Assembly (NCBI GenBank): GCA_023078555.1
Contig: CM041203.1
Location: 5,416,538 to 5,480,537, forward strand
Direction: 5' to 3'
Source of the DNA: Ulva prolifera
Taxonomy: Eukaryota; Chlorophyta; Ulvophyceae; Ulvales; Ulvaceae
Length of the DNA: 64,000 nucleotides
Shown: positions 37,394 through 49,678 of the stretch, piece after piece
How the letters are laid out: every line of letters begins with the position of its first letter
Position numbering within the stretch: position 1 is the stretch's first letter
The notes under the pieces: model-generated
Database searches by the model: none
What the model saw: only the letters and a program-made list of their open reading frames with translations
Told to the model about the DNA's origin: nothing
Position numbers and translations under genes: made by a program

Positions 37394-37481
37394 CATGCAC
37401 ATGGTATGATAATCACATGCTATTTCCAGGTCTGCAACGTCGCGGCCGGGCGCCTCGAGCGCAGCGCGGCTCTGGACGCCG

Positions 37482-40400
37482 ATGCCGAGGATTCTAGTTC
37501 CCCGGCGCGGTCCTGTGTCGCCGAGCTCCCGGCGCACGCAGCATGCGCAGCACGCGGCTAGGTGCGGCCGGCATGCATCTGTGCCAATTGCCGCCGTGAG
37601 ATCGGTGTCTGCTCCGCCCCCTGCAGTTGTTCACACACTAGAGGGGCTGCCAGAGCCTACTGTTCAGTGTGGCCCGGCAGCCGAGGCGGCGCCGCAGGTG
37701 CTGGCGGGGCGGGCGGTCGCGGTCGTCGGCGGCGGGCCGGCCGGCATGCTGTGCGCTGCGCACCTCGCCCGCCTCGGCGCCGCCGTGGAGGTGTTTGAGA
37801 GCCGCGACCCCGCGGCGGTGGACCCCGCCGTGACGCCGCCGCCAGTGTGGAGCATCGGGCTGGGGTTGAACGCGAAGAAAGCCATGAAAGCGGCCGGGCT
37901 GAGCTCCGATTTGGGCCCGCAGTGGCGGTACGCACCTGCAGCATGCATGTATATATCGTACCTGCCGACGCTTTGAATCATGCGACCATGACGCGCTGTA
38001 GCTCTGCCGGAACTCTCATGCATGTGACTCATGCATTGATAAGCTTTGCATCCTGATTGTGAGCTCAGGCGCTCTAGCATGAGGAGCGTCCGGGCCCTTG
38101 CGCGGCAGACGCGGTGTCTCATGTAGCAGAGGCCGGTCTGTGCTTTTTGATTAATGCAACTGCACATCAAGCAGCGGCATTGCCGCAGGTTCACACCATG
38201 GCCAGCACAATGCTGTGGGTGACTGCAGCCACTCTACACCATATGCACACAAGGATGTGATCCTTGTTCGGCCAACTCAGACCCAGCCATACTTCTGTCA
38301 CGAAGCACTGAATTCAACTCTTGCAGCGCATGTATGCCGCAGCTACACATACATAACAGCGGCCACTTTCCACTTGTTGCATAATGGCTTGCCGTGCACC
38401 TTCATGATGCTGCCTGTGTAGTGCTTTTGCTAACGGTCCAGGTGCGAGGGGATCGCGGAGCACGCTGTTGGCAAGCAGACTGTGTTCTCGGGCGAGTGGA
38501 TACAGGAGCAGACGATGCAAAGCAGCAGCGATGATCAGATGGTACTCGCGACGCAGCCGGGCATTGTGGCGCACCTGAAGGCGGAGTGCGGCCGCGTGTA
38601 CGGCGACTCTGTCAGGGTGCACTACGGCATGCGCGCCGTCGGCGGCGACGTGTGCGCGGGGGAGAAGGTGCTGCAGGACGCCGCCGGGGAGCAGAAGACA
38701 CGGGCGTTTGACTTGGTTGTCGGAGCGGACGGAGTCGGTTCCACCGTGCGGCATGTCATGCAGCAGCAGGTGCGATTACGTGCGTGTTACGTGTGAGGTT
38801 GATACTCAGCCGATGAGCTACCGTCGGCTGAGACCAGACACATACCACGACCATCGTCTACGATGTCGCCGTCATCTGGCATGATTGCATTGATATGTAT
38901 ACAAAGTGATGTGATTTGACGGGCACACAACGCATTACAAGTGCTGCTCGTCGAGATAACTTCTGAATGGCTACTGCTACGTGCATGTGTATACACATGC
39001 AATCTGGTATACCAGATTGCACAGATGCTTGTTTGCATGTGCTTTCCCCCTGGTCACTCCTTTGCATGCACATGAAGTACTGTAGCACACTCAAGTGTAG
39101 GACGGGGAGTTGGAGGTGAAGGTGGAGTCCAGCGCGATGGGCATGGTTGTCAACCGCGTCTCCTCCCCTGGCCACCCTGCCACCTTCACCACCCTCGACA
39201 CGCCGTGCGGGGCGCCATTCGATGCTGTTCCAGAGGGGTTTGAGGGTGTGGCGGATGGCTGCGGCTTCCACGCTGTGTACCCCGCGCCTGGCGCTCCTCC
39301 CGCGTTCGGCATGTGCGCCGTCTCGGTGCGCCACGGCGGCGCCGAGGTCGTGCTGAACATCTCGACAGATAAAAAGGTGGTTTCCAAGATGTGTTCGGCG
39401 GAGCAGGCGGAGGAGCAGTTCATGGCGGCGTACCCGCACCTGCCCACACTGTGGCTGAAGGAAACGGCGCAGATGATACAGGACCAGTCGTTGGATGAGG
39501 GCCTGCGGCTGAGGTGCAGTGCCGGCGACTGTGCAGAAATTCAACAGCAATTGCATTACATTAATGTATCTGAAACATTATTCCTTGTGTACACTCATGT
39601 TCAGAATCAGTGTGGTGTCTCGGTCTACTCGTGCATACAAAGGATCCTTCTTACAGCATTGCATCAATGGCGGTGTCACCAGTGATGGTGATTGTGACTG
39701 CACGTCCTCAAATGCAAGGCCCATGCACAGTTTGATCAATCCTTGTGCACACTCAGCGTGTTCAGAGTTAGCGTGTTGGCTCCATGGATTGCATGCATAT
39801 GTCTCCATATGCAAGGCCCATGCGCAGTTGGTTTGATTTCAGCCGCACTCAACACCGAGGCCAATTCACGCCTGTCTGTATTTGCTGATTCACCTGCACG
39901 TGGCCACATGTCAATATGACACATGGACACAATTGCAGGTCCCCGACTTTCGTGAAGTGCAGCAAGCTGGCGTCCGGGCGGGCGGTGCTCCTCGGCGACG
40001 CCGCCCACGCCGTCTCCCCCAACGTCGGCGTAGGCTGCGCCTCTGCGCTGCAAGACTCCCAGATCCTCTCGCGCGTGTGCATCGCGGCCGCCGGCGACAT
40101 CGCGGCGGCGGCGCAGCGCTTCAATGCGGACCGCCTGGCGGACGCCCGCACGCTCACACAGATGTCGCAGGGCTTGGATGCGGTGATGAACTACAAATTC
40201 CACCGCAGGGTGCTTGCGGTCCCTTCGGGGCTGCCTTACTACTTGGCCCGCAAGGCAACGTGGATGCCTGCTACGGCACCGCTGGCAGGCACGCTTCTCT
40301 CTCCAGGTACATGCATGTAGAGCTTCAGCATACATGACAGAGATATCCATTGGACGGGGTCATAGTTTGTACCTGTGCAGCTCTGGTGGCTGATTTTCTC

Positions 40401-40767
40401 GTAGTGCCTTACATAGATATCATGGACGCTTGACCCACGGCCCCACTGGTGGGTTCTCCATGGAGAACATTCTTGCATGCATGCAAGAAGAGCCCGCCAG
40501 CGCTGGATGAAACCGTTCAGCGCTAGCAGAGCGCCAGAGGCTGTGGGGTACAGATTTTGCTGACGCAGCATGACAGCACTGCGCCCCTGCTGTGCAGGGA
40601 TCCTGAAGGCGAACTTGAACTTCGACGACATTCTGCAGAGCTCTGACGAGTTCAGCGGCATCAGGAGGGGGCTGCGGTGGATCTACTTGCGCTTTGCAGT
40701 CCTGCTGGTTGCGGCCCTCGCCGCCGCTTCGGCTGTGGTCTGGAGTGTCTTCAGTTATTTCACATAA
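37482..40767 (+). CDS. FAD-dependent monooxygenase, KMO-like, copy 3
   Basis: Exons: 37482-37927, 38442-38769, 39101-39513, 39939-40306, 40598-40767; 574 residues; phases 2, 0, 2, 1. The ATG at 37482 is the first in frame and gives a basic leader (MPRILVPRRGPVSPSSRR), shorter than in copies 1, 5 and 6. An extra upstream exon is possible, because a TTTCCAG acceptor lies just before at about 37430. Motifs: VAVVGGGPAG (Ala replaces the usual Gly), GADGVGS, GDAAHAVSPN, and a hydrophobic tail after RWIYLRFAVLLV. The exon 3 sequence is close to copies 2 and 5. At the end of exon 4 two donors are possible 18 bp apart: a GC at 40289 and the GT at 40307 used here. The GT is preferred because its position is conserved in copies 2-5. 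Confidence 0.85.
38982..39021. repeat. Two overlapping perfect palindromes, 20 and 24 bp
   Basis: 38982-39001 (TGCATGTGTA and complement) and 38998-39021 (TGCAATCTGGTA and complement) share four bases. They lie in intron 2 of copy 3. Confidence 0.95.
40453..40489. repeat. Two adjacent perfect palindromes, 16 and 20 bp
   Basis: 40453-40468 is GTTCTCCATGGAGAAC and 40470-40489 is TTCTTGCATGCATGCAAGAA, one base apart, in intron 4 of copy 3. Confidence 0.95.
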
Positions 40768-42162
40768 ATCGACACGTTGTCGCTGTGGACGTTGTCAGAT
40801 TTTTAGCTGGCAGTGCATGTGGTGCAGCCTTGAAGCAATGCATTCATCCTTTTTGATAGTGCGGCTGAGCATATGCATGAAGTGTATTTGCAGGTGCGGA
40901 GGCGGGCGGGGGTGTGCGAGCATGATCTCAAACAGTATAGAGCTATGTTCGCCTTGCTATCAAGGCATAGGTAGGTTTTGTTTGAGGCACAGTTTCAGTC
41001 GATGTGCGCATCGCTGCGTCATCGCCACCATTTCGTGAATTCCATGCATGGCACAATCGTTGGACTCCGAGCAAGAGAATTGTCCCTGCTCGGCGTCTGG
41101 GTTGAGGTGAAGCTGTGCTCAGCAGTTCAGACCAGCACATGAGCTGTGGGTGTAGCAGTTTGGCAGAGTACAAAGTGAGATATGCCGTGACGTGATATAG
41201 CTATGGTGTGAGACGCACTGCGTGGCAAGCACATAGATCTACTCGAGTGAGAAAGCCCGCGCAGAACAGAATGACCAACGCCATGGCGTTGCACCGCCGT
41301 CAGTGGATGCAACTGCAAGCATGGCAGCAGAAGCACATCAACGGCCTACATAAATCGCAGGTCCGCCACACACCTGCGTGCACATGCCCATGCTCCCACC
41401 CACAGAAACGCGCCCACTCGTACAATACGGTAACCCGGTAACCCTCACCTGCGCACGCCCAGATCGACGCGTCCACCCTTAGTGAGGCCGAGGTGGCCCA
41501 CCCCAAGAGCCCAGGCCCGGCCACACGTATGGATGACAGCAGACGCCAACCCAATTCAAACCCGACCAAGGCGCCATAGCACCGCACAACAGAACTCCGC
41601 CGAACACGCTTCCGCACACCCACCCACCCACACAGCCTCAGATCCACACCCTCTCACCCACCCCCATTGCAAATCCCGACCCCCCCCCCCCCCCCCCCCC
41701 CCCGCGCCCCCCACACTCAGCCCCAGGCCCTCACACTGAATGATACCGCGCGGCCGCGGTGGCCCAAGCTTGCAGGAAAGCCGCCGCCGGCCCAACCGCG
41801 AAACTGCGCCCTTCCCGGGACCCTCCCCTCCCGCAGCCCCCTATGCACAGGCCAGGCAGCCCCACTCCGGCACGGCAATCCTGGAGAGCCATCGCCGCTC
41901 AGTATGCCAAGGCGGAACCACGCCCAAGCCACAGCACCCGCGGCGGCGCGCCCAATTGGCTTAAGCCGCGCCCAGGCGACCCAGCACGACGCGGAGACGG
42001 CTGCAAGTCATCCGGTGAGCGGCGGACGGCAGCGCAGCCGCGCGTCGGATATTCAGGCCAGCGATGGGAGAGAAGGCGGGAATGCGTCACACAGGCTGCG
42101 GCTCCGGCCGGATGGCCGGTGAGCGTTCAAAGGCATGCGGGTGTACACGTGTCTCACATGGA

Positions 42163-42237
42163 CAAAGTCAGTCATGTGCTTGCTCGTTACCCATTGCCCT
42201 GGCGGTGCTACCGGCCACTCCAGCGCTGTCCTTGAAA
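42163..42237 (+). mobile_element. Family A retroposon, about 75 bp, with target duplication
   Basis: Ends GGCGGTGCTACCGGCCACTC, then CAGCGCTGTCCTTGAAA. It is flanked by CACATGGA at 42155-42162 and 42238-42245 (10 of 11 bases match if extended). Confidence 0.75.
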
Positions 42238-42435
42238 CACATGGATAACGTCGCGTCCCCGCGGGGAGGCCGGTAGCACCGCTGCTGCTATGACACACAG
42301 GGGTTCCACCAGCCGCAGGCACCTTTGTGCACAGTAAGCGTCTTCTCAAACTTGCATCTCGAGGCCGCGGTGAGAGTATCTCGGCATGTGCACTGCTGCA
42401 CACGCGGTCGTTTTGATACAGCATGTGTTTCTCAA

Positions 42436-42508
42436 TGCTGGTGTTGATTCGGATGAGATTCTTGCAACATGTGTGGGATGTGTCTTCTCGCATTCGCTCT
42501 TTCGTAAA
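42436..42508 (+). mobile_element. Family B retroposon copy, diverged
   Basis: GTTGATTCGGATGAGATTCT is followed by a changed middle and CATTCGCTCTTTCGTAAAT. The flanks TCTCAATGCTGGT and TCTCGATGCTTGT may be an old target duplication. Confidence 0.6.
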
Positions 42509-42612
42509 TCATGTCTCGATGCTTGTTCTCTCTTCAGTGACACATTGCATGTGTGGAGTCACCGATGGGGTGCCGTCGGATGCTTTCGTGAATGTGCACG
42601 TGCGCGGTTCTG

Positions 42613-42625
42613 TATTTACAAAAGA
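42613..42625 (-). mobile_element. Family B minimal remnant between exact direct repeats
   Basis: Only TATTTACAAAAGA remains, bracketed by the exact 9-bp repeat GCGGTTCTG at 42604-42612 and 42626-42634. It is too short to identify alone; orientation and flanks fit the family. Confidence 0.55.
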
Positions 42626-42701
42626 GCGGTTCTGCGTTAATCCTGCGGCTGAACCTGCGGTTGATTCTGCGGTGCAGCTCTCTCCGGCTCCGTGAAGCTT
42701 G

Positions 42702-42864
42702 TCCATTTACAAAAGAGCGAACGGAGGAAGACAAGCACCAAAACCGAATCTCATCCGAATCAACGGCAACACATACATATCTCTGAGATACACACGCGAT
42801 CACACCACAGTGAGGGTTGTAACATTGCATGTGCACAGCTGCACGCGCGCGCTTACGGCTGCAC
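42702..42864 (-). mobile_element. Family B retroposon, about 163 bp
   Basis: TTTACAAAAGAGCGAACGGA, then AATCTCATCCGAATCAACGG, then a CA-rich part. It is flanked by TGAAGCTTG at 42693-42701 and 42865-42873. Possibly close to full length. Confidence 0.75.
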
Positions 42865-44676
42865 TGAAGCTTGCAAACGAAACATGATCGTGTCCACCAT
42901 GTTGCAGCACCATCGGGTGTGGCATGTCGATCGGCGGTCCTCGGAGTTCTGCCTGAATCAAGGGCATGTGCCAGTTGGCTGATACACGCGTGCACGGTCA
43001 TGTGGCTTTATATCTATATTGCAGTTGCACGGCAATCGATCGGCGAACGATTCCTATACGTAATTCGAGATACACTGCAGCAGCGCCAAAGGCTGTGGGT
43101 ACCTCAACGCGAATGCCTGCCTTCCTCTTGCCGCTCAATATTAATATTGATATCAGACTGCGCATGCGCCATCTGTAGAGAGGTATAAATAGCTATATTG
43201 CACGTGTGTCTCCGAGTACGAATCTCCGACATTCAAGCGTGTGCAGATCGGGAATCCTCCTGTGCATTTGTTTTCTGGACGTCCACCAACTGGTAGACCT
43301 GCTGTTCGCCGGGGGGCCGCACCGGTGCGTCGATTCACATCACGATCTCGCATTTCGACATCTGAAATCTCATTTGCCGGCTCGTTTCGATCAAGCATCC
43401 GTTGGGTACTATCAATGTGCACCGAGTTTGTTGCAGCAGCCTCAGGGCCCCCATACACGGGTACACGGCGTCGGACACCACGCCGGAACCTCCTCCAACG
43501 TAGACGGTTATGCACCAAGCCGTTTGCAGCTGGGGGCATGCTGTGCGCTGCGCACCTCGCCCGCCTCGGCGCCGCCGTGGAGGTGTTTGAGAGCCGCGAC
43601 CCGGCGGCGGCGGACCCCGCCGCGACGCCGCCGCCAGTGTGGAGCATCGGGCTGGGGCTGAATGCACAGAAAGCTGTAGAAGCGGCCGGCCTGAGCTCCG
43701 ACTTTGGTCCCGAGTGGAGGTACGCCCCGCGTCATGCCATTAGCTGATGACGTGTATGGTCATGAGACCGCGGGCACTGCGGCACGGTCGTTCCACGCGG
43801 CGCGCATGTGGCTCGTGCATTGACACGTTGAATTCAAACCTCTGTGAGCACAGTCTCAGTGGCACGGCGCTGTCATCCGGGACCGCCGTGCCTAGCCTGG
43901 CATGGCGACCAGCACTGGTGGTCACACTCTGCTGTTCTGTCGGCACATGTTCTCACTGTACTGCACGGCGCTGTGCATGCATGTTCGGTTCAGAACGTCG
44001 TCAGTCGGGTGCACTCTGAGTCTGTTTCTGTGTGCATCTCACACCTGGTCACACTACAGCAAACATTTAGGCTGTTACAGCACAGGCCTCGACATGTTTG
44101 CTTAACATGCAGGTTTGATGGTAGCGCAATGCATGTCGTCGGCAAGCCGACCATGTTCATTGGCCAGTGGACGGAGAAGCAGTCCTTGAAACGGGAAGTC
44201 GCGCACATGATTGCGCTCGCGACGCAGCCAGGGATCGTGGCGCACCTGCAGGCGGAGTGCGGCCGCGTGTACGGCGACTCTGTCAGGGTGCACTACGGCA
44301 TGCGCGGGGGAGGTGGTGCTGCAGGACGCCACCGGGGAGCAGGTGACGCGGGCGTTTGACTTGGTCGTTGGAGCTGACGGTGTAGGGTCCACAGTGCGGC
44401 AGCTCATGCAGCAGCAGGTGCGAGTGCAGTGTCGGGTCACTTTGCTGAATTTCCAGGGCTGCCACCCAAATGTTAGGCCTGGGAATTCGGACGTATTTTA
44501 TGACCGGGCCCGTCGACTCGGAGCCAACACTGTCCTGCACACGAGTCACCTTCAGCGATCAAGGTCATATTGTGATCATCACTGACAACGTGATGCGCAA
44601 ACTCGAACTCTTTTGCTTTTGTACGATGTGCTCACATCGCAGCTCGTGCGAAGGTCTTCATTGTGCCGTGCGCAGC

Positions 44677-44744
44677 TGATCACTGCACCGTGCACGGTGC
44701 AGTGATCACGGTGGCTCTGTCACGCATGTGCGTGACAGAGCCAC
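44677..44744. repeat. Two adjacent palindromes, 32 and 34 bp
   Basis: 44677-44708 is perfect (centre CCGTG|CACGG). 44711-44744 has 16-bp arms (GTGGCTCTGTCACGCA) around TG. Two bases separate them. They lie in intron 2 of copy 4. Confidence 0.97.
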
Positions 44745-45354
44745 AGCGAGCAGTTTCGCTTTGTGCTGAGTGCTGCGTGCTGTGCGCTGAGTGCAGTGTA
44801 GCCCATGGTCGGCTTGTGGTCCTGACCTCGTCACCCTCCCGCAGTGTTACATGTATGGTGTAGGACACAGAACTGGAGGTCCACATGGCGAACAGCGCAA
44901 TCGGCATTGTGGTCAATCGTGTCTCCCCCGGCCACCCGTCCACGTTTGCCGCACTTGACACGACGAGCGGGCAGCCGTTTGACGGTCTTCCTGAGGGCTA
45001 CGAGGGTGCGCCTGACGGATGCACCTTCCACCATATCTTCCCTGCGCCGGAAGCGCCCACCTGCATGGGTGTGTGCGCCGTCTCAGTGCGCCGCGGCGGC
45101 GAGGAGATCGTGTTGAACATGTCGGTCGATAAGAAGGTGGTCTCTGCGATGACTTCGGCGGAGGAGTTGGAGGCGCACTTCACGGCGGCGTACCCGCACC
45201 TGCCGAAGACGTGGCTGTGGCAGACGGCGGAGATGATACAGAACAATTGGCGCTCGACGAGGCGCTCGACGAGGGCCTGCGGCTGAGGTGCGGTGCTGGC
45301 AGCTGAGCAGTGAGCGCCGGCGGTTGCAGGTCAGACAACGTTACCGGTTCCACT

Positions 45355-45476
45355 GTTCACAAAAGAGAAAACGGGAGAAGACAAACACCGCTCAATTGAG
45401 AACCTCATCCGAATAAACAGCGCTGTGGCGCCACGTACTCACAGCCGCACGACAACCGCGCCCACACCTACAATTG
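45355..45476 (-). mobile_element. Family B retroposon in intron 3 of copy 4
   Basis: TTCACAAAAGAGAAAACGGG, then AGAAGACAAACACC and CTCATCCGAATAAACAG, followed by a CA/CG-rich part as in other long copies. The right border and target duplication were not determined. Confidence 0.65.
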
Positions 45477-47161
45477 CATGCCTCCGCACAACCGGTATGC
45501 TCTAGGAGCATATGCCATATTTATGCTCCGTCGACTCAGTGGGCCTCAAAAGAGAGACCAACATCGGCTCACGCTGGCATCACCAATGCACGGCAACACG
45601 GCACTGCAGAACATGCACACCCTTGCAGGTCCCCGACGTTCGTGAAGTGCAGCAAGCTGGCGTCCGGGCGCGCGGTGCTCCTCGGCGACGCCGCCCACGC
45701 CGTCTCCCCCAACGTCGGCGCAGGCTGCGCCTCCGCGCTGCAAGACTCCCAGATCCTCTCGCGTGCATGCGTCGCGGCCGCCGGCGACATCGCCGCGGCG
45801 GCGCAGCGTTTCAACGTAGACCGCCTGGCGGACGCTCAGACGCTCACCGCGGTGTCCAGGGGCATCGATGCAGTCGCAAACTTCAAGTTTCACCGCAACG
45901 TGATTGCGGCAGCTGCCGGGCTGCCGTACTGCCTGTCTCGCAAAGCGGCACACATGCGTACCTCATCACCACTGGCAGGCATGCTTCTTGCTCAGAGTGA
46001 ACTCGCATTGCAATTGCTACAGCCCGACCCTGCATATGCCAGCCTGTTGGACGAAAAGCGCCAACCCCGGAAGATTAAATGACAACTGATGAGGATGGGA
46101 TGCCTATATCGTGCTACTTGAGTGGCAGCTTCACTCGTAACACAGCTGTCTGTTCACCTGCAGCCTCAGTCAGTCTTCGAAAGCTGCTAGCATTGTAGGC
46201 GCCAGAGGCTGTAGGGCACACACGAGCACCAGGCCGCCCTCAACATTTCAATGTCTGCCACAACGTAATTGTGCCGGCGGCTTCTGTACAGGGATCCTGA
46301 AGCCTGGATTCAACCTCGAGGCCACCTTCCAGAGCTCTGATGACTTCAGCGGGATCAGGAGGGGCCTGCGGTGGTACACTGCCCGGCTACTGGCGCTTGC
46401 GCTCACAGCCCTCGCCGCCGCTGTTGCCGTAGTCTTGAGCACTTGCACCGTGCTTCCACTGTAGCTACGCTTGGACCGATAGCTGCCGGCGCCTGTAGTG
46501 TCGACTCCCAGAAAGAGGCAACGATGGAGAGCTGTGCTCAGCGGTTAAGCGAATGATCCGGAGCAGTGTTGCCGCTGTGGGGGCCATGACATCGGCAGCT
46601 CAGTGAACAGGATTACAGTGTGAGGAGTGACCAGTCGGGATATCACAATGGTAATGGACATCAGACCTGTCATGACGGCGGGAGCTCACTGAACACGATA
46701 GTGTTCACCTGCTACAGTCTACCTATTTGCAATCAAATTCCCCATTGCCATGACTCTCTGCACAGACCTACTCAGACCTATGTATGCCATGCACACAGTG
46801 CACTAGACTACACATAACCTTCTCGCGACATGGCGGGCGCAAAACCACTCTCTAGCTGTCAGAGGCCACGTGGCCAGGGCCGTCTGGCCTGGGCAGCGCC
46901 AGATCTGGAGGACCTAGACCCTGAAGAAACCCTGGTGATACCTCCAGATGGCACAAGGACGGCGACGTATGTCAGGGGGGAGGGTGCAGTGGGTGCCTGG
47001 TCGCCATCAGGTAGAGGGCGGCTTCGATTATGACAGTGGGCCCGGACGACTATTACGTGCTGAGTACCTGTGCGGGCGCTTGCCTACGCCTGAGGGCATC
47101 AAGGTACCTGGAGTTGCAATCAGAATCTCATTTAGAACACTTGACGAAGGGTCGTTTTTGT

Positions 47162-47185
47162 GTAAATTAACCGCGGTTAATTTAC
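47162..47185. repeat. Perfect 24-bp palindrome
   Basis: GTAAATTAACCG and its exact complement meet at CCG|CGG. It is AT-rich, in contrast to the other palindromes. Confidence 0.95.
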
Positions 47186-47997
47186 TCGCGAGTGCTACAT
47201 TAGCAAATTAAGGGTTTTCTATGGCGCTGCCCAGCCTGCAGGCCAGATGTGAGTCACAAATTGTGACTATGCTATGGCATTAGGCACGCCTATGGTGTAC
47301 ATAAGGTAATATGATGCCATTCACTGCAGCTGCTGCCAGATTACCTCGTTATCTCGAGTCCTGGAGCTCTGCGCTGCTGTGTTCCTGCTGCGCCAGTCAG
47401 CCTAGCACCAGTGTACTGCCTGGTACTGTTACCTGAGCACGTTAGTTTAATAAGGCAAACGCCACAGGTACCGGTTGACGTCGGATTTCGACTCAGTAAC
47501 TCTATTCGTTATCTCGTGTAAGCTTGACCCTTTTGATCCCTATCGCATCATTATAATACACAAGCAGCCATTGTCAAGTGGCATGCTCCTTGGAAAGACT
47601 ACCGGCTGTCACAATCATAGACAACTGCCATGAAGCAACAAATCCAACAAAATGTAAGTACACATATACATGCATATCAGCATCAATGCACAGTATAAAT
47701 TGCGTGCTCCCATGGCGAAACAAGTGGCTTTAGGTGTGCATTTATTGTGCAACTGAGCGTGGCCACAAGGGCAGCATGCCAAGTTCTGTGGAAGAAAGCA
47801 GGTGAAGAAGCAAAACATCAAGTTACGACTTCATCGATTCATGAGTTGCAATAATGAGTTAATCATGAAACAATAAGTGAGGGTTGAGTAAAAGATCTTC
47901 ATTAACTCCAGAATAAGCTTTTGACAGGCTTTATTTGTCATTTGCAGCCCTACTTTGGCGGCTTGCCTCCATGGGAGAGCAGCGAGTGCGCACATGT

Positions 47998-48700
47998 ATT
48001 ACAAGGACAAAGCCGCAGGGGCCGGTAGCACCGGCGGGACAACGAGGAAGCACGCGGACAACACAAAGCACGCACGTCAGGAGAGCGACAGCCACCTCGA
48101 ATCGGACCGAACTCAGAGCCAAGTCACAGCAAGCACCCGCACACCGCACCCCGCCTCAGCCCGAGGAAAACCACTGAACACACCCCCACACCACACCCAC
48201 ATAACCATCCCCGCACAACCCCCTAACACAAGCACCCCCACGCCCGCCCGCAATACAGCCCCACCTCTTGCGCGGCCCCGCCGGCCCAAGCTGGCAGCCC
48301 GGCCGGCTTCGGCCCAATGCGCAAGCCGCCGAGGGGTCCACCCCCCCCCCCCCCCCCGCCAGCCCCTAGACTCCGACCCAACCTCAGCTGGCCCCCTGTG
48401 GCACCCGAACAGATCAGCCCTGAGCGGCGGAGAAAAATGGCAGCGCCATCATCCGCCAACCCGCTCAGGACAGAGTTCGCCATCACAAGATGCAGCACCT
48501 GCGGAATGTATCGAGGCGCCAGGTCACGCAGGAGAGCTCTCCTAGGCGGCGCGCGCCGGCCAAGACAACGCCTGAGCCGCAGCCGACGCTCAGTTCATGA
48601 GGAGGAGGGGGGGGGGGGGGGGGGGGGGGGTTTATTTGTGCGGCTCGCCGCTCAGGCCAGATGGCCTGTGAGCGGCAAGAGGTCATCGCACGGGACCGTC
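47998..48700 (-). mobile_element. Long family A-related element
   Basis: It starts with the family A end (ATTACAAGGACAAAGCCGCA, then GGCCGGTAGCACC) and continues without a clear stop through a C/A-rich part like that of the 261-bp copy. It then runs through (C)17 at 48341-48357 and (G)24 at 48607-48630 to GGCCAGATGGCCTGTGAGCG. The word ACCTGCGGAATGTAT near 48499 recurs near 54721 in a further related block. The far border is unknown, so the end given is approximate. Confidence 0.5.
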
Positions 48701-48900
48701 AAGACTGCCTTTCCCGCGCCATCAGCCGCGGGCCGCGATGCACGGGGTGTCAGCGGTACCGGTGCGGCGAGCGCGTCGGGCCACTTCCGCGGCGGGCAGG
48801 AGCAGCTTGCGGGAAGATGAGCTGACTGCCCACGCTGCCCTAGGAGCTTGCTCATGCAGCTGGATTGCAGCTAGATTGATGACCATGTGTTGTGGCATGT

Positions 48901-49519
48901 GCACAGCCGCGCACGACTGAATCCAAGCTTACAAGTTATGGCTAAACACGGTATTCACCCGGTTCTGTATGTCGTGAGGCAGTCTCTGTCCTATCTGGAG
49001 CCCAGAAACTGGGCAAGCGGCACATGCCGTTCGGCTACTGGTGCATGATCCTGTGGCTTGGGGCTTGCGATCGACTGCTCCAGCTGGCGGGTGCAACGCC
49101 AATTTGCCTGACGCTTGTCCATCTCACTGCGCCTTGGGCAGAACAACACGCGAACCACATTCTCGAGCAGGCGGTCTTTAGTGACATTTATGTGTACAGC
49201 GGTCCCTGCTAAGGTAGTGCTCGTTCACGTGTAATCGCGCTATCCGTACCGGCCGCGGTACCGGTGCGTACTTTCGCACCAGAATAAATCGCATTCCAAC
49301 CACATGTACGTGCTCTACAGCTCGATCCCTCCATTTTATTCTCGATGGAAGGTACCAGCCACTTCGCCTCGCCTGACCTGTCGCACGTTTGCCCAGATCA
49401 TGTGTGCTCGAAAAACCGCATGAGTGCAGTTGCCCAGAGCGCCGGTCCGACGTCACAAAAGCACATCATTGATCAAGTTTAGGGGCAGAGATCGGTTCGT
49501 GCTGCCGTGTACGAGTACT
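48901..49519. other. No gene recognised
   Basis: Two short frames (49024-49212 plus, 49178-49456 minus) overlap; neither shows a motif. Confidence 0.35.
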
Positions 49520-49531
49520 GCATGTCCCGGA

Positions 49532-49678
49532 CGGGCCTGGAGGACGCGATCCTGCCGGACTGAGTTGTGAGTGCGGTTGTGGCGTTCGTGTGTGTGTGTG
49601 AGTGTATGTTGCAGTTGATTCGGGTGAGATTCGGTTTCAGTGTTTGTTTTCTCCCGTTCGCTCTTTTGTGACTGACAA
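49532..49678 (+). mobile_element. Family B retroposon, 147 bp, with 12-bp target duplication
   Basis: Best-preserved long copy: GGAGGACGCGATCCTGCCGG, a GT-rich middle, GTTGATTCGGGTGAGATTCG, then CTCCCGTTCGCTCTTTTGTG. It is flanked by the exact repeat GCATGTCCCGGA at 49520-49531 and 49679-49690. Confidence 0.9.

Larger units (their letters stand above)
34679..37481. other. Spacer between copies 2 and 3, no gene recognised
   Basis: Contains a triplicated 26-bp word (35210-35282), a C homopolymer, a family A tail, two family B retroposons and a perfect palindrome. A minus-strand frame at 36352-36756 is motif-free and lies in the segment shared with 27981-28155. Confidence 0.4.
40768..43531. other. 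Spacer between copies 3 and 4, retroposon-rich
   Basis: No gene recognised. A GC-rich block at about 41460-42240 resembles 47998-48700 in layout and words (GCCCAAGCT, a long C run, GCCGGATGGCCGGTGAGCG versus GGCCAGATGGCCTGTGAGCG) and ends in a family A tail. Several family B copies follow. The region 43241-43530 reads openly into copy 4 but is unrelated to the N termini of the other copies. Confidence 0.45.
43532..46464 (+). pseudogene. FAD-dependent monooxygenase, KMO-like, copy 4 (disabled)
   Basis: Homologous exon segments: 43532-43719, 44113-44417, 44864-45287, 45629-45996, 46292-46464. Exon 1 matches the family only from GGMLCAAHLARLGAA onward; the bases before it are unrelated, so the GxGxxG loop that binds FAD is missing. 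Exon 2 has lost 23 bp (328 to 305) between two TGCGCG words, removing AVGGDVCA and shifting the frame before GADG. Exon 3 has a 3-bp loss near its start. Near its end it has a duplicated GCGCTCGACGAG plus two extra bases, which shifts the frame into a TGA. Exons 4 (GDAAHAVSPNVGAG) and 5 (hydrophobic tail) remain open, so the damage may be fairly young, or part of the locus may still be transcribed. It is most similar to copies 2, 3 and 5. Confidence 0.88.

Noticed and set aside
40768..43200. Search for a displaced first half of copy 4 exon 1
   Set aside because: I looked for a VAVVGGGP-like segment in the upstream spacer and saw none on the plus strand.
43241..43530. Open frame leading into copy 4 as a genuine alternative N terminus
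   Set aside because: It is unrelated to the leaders of the other copies, lacks the GxGxxG loop, and the downstream exons carry frameshifts.
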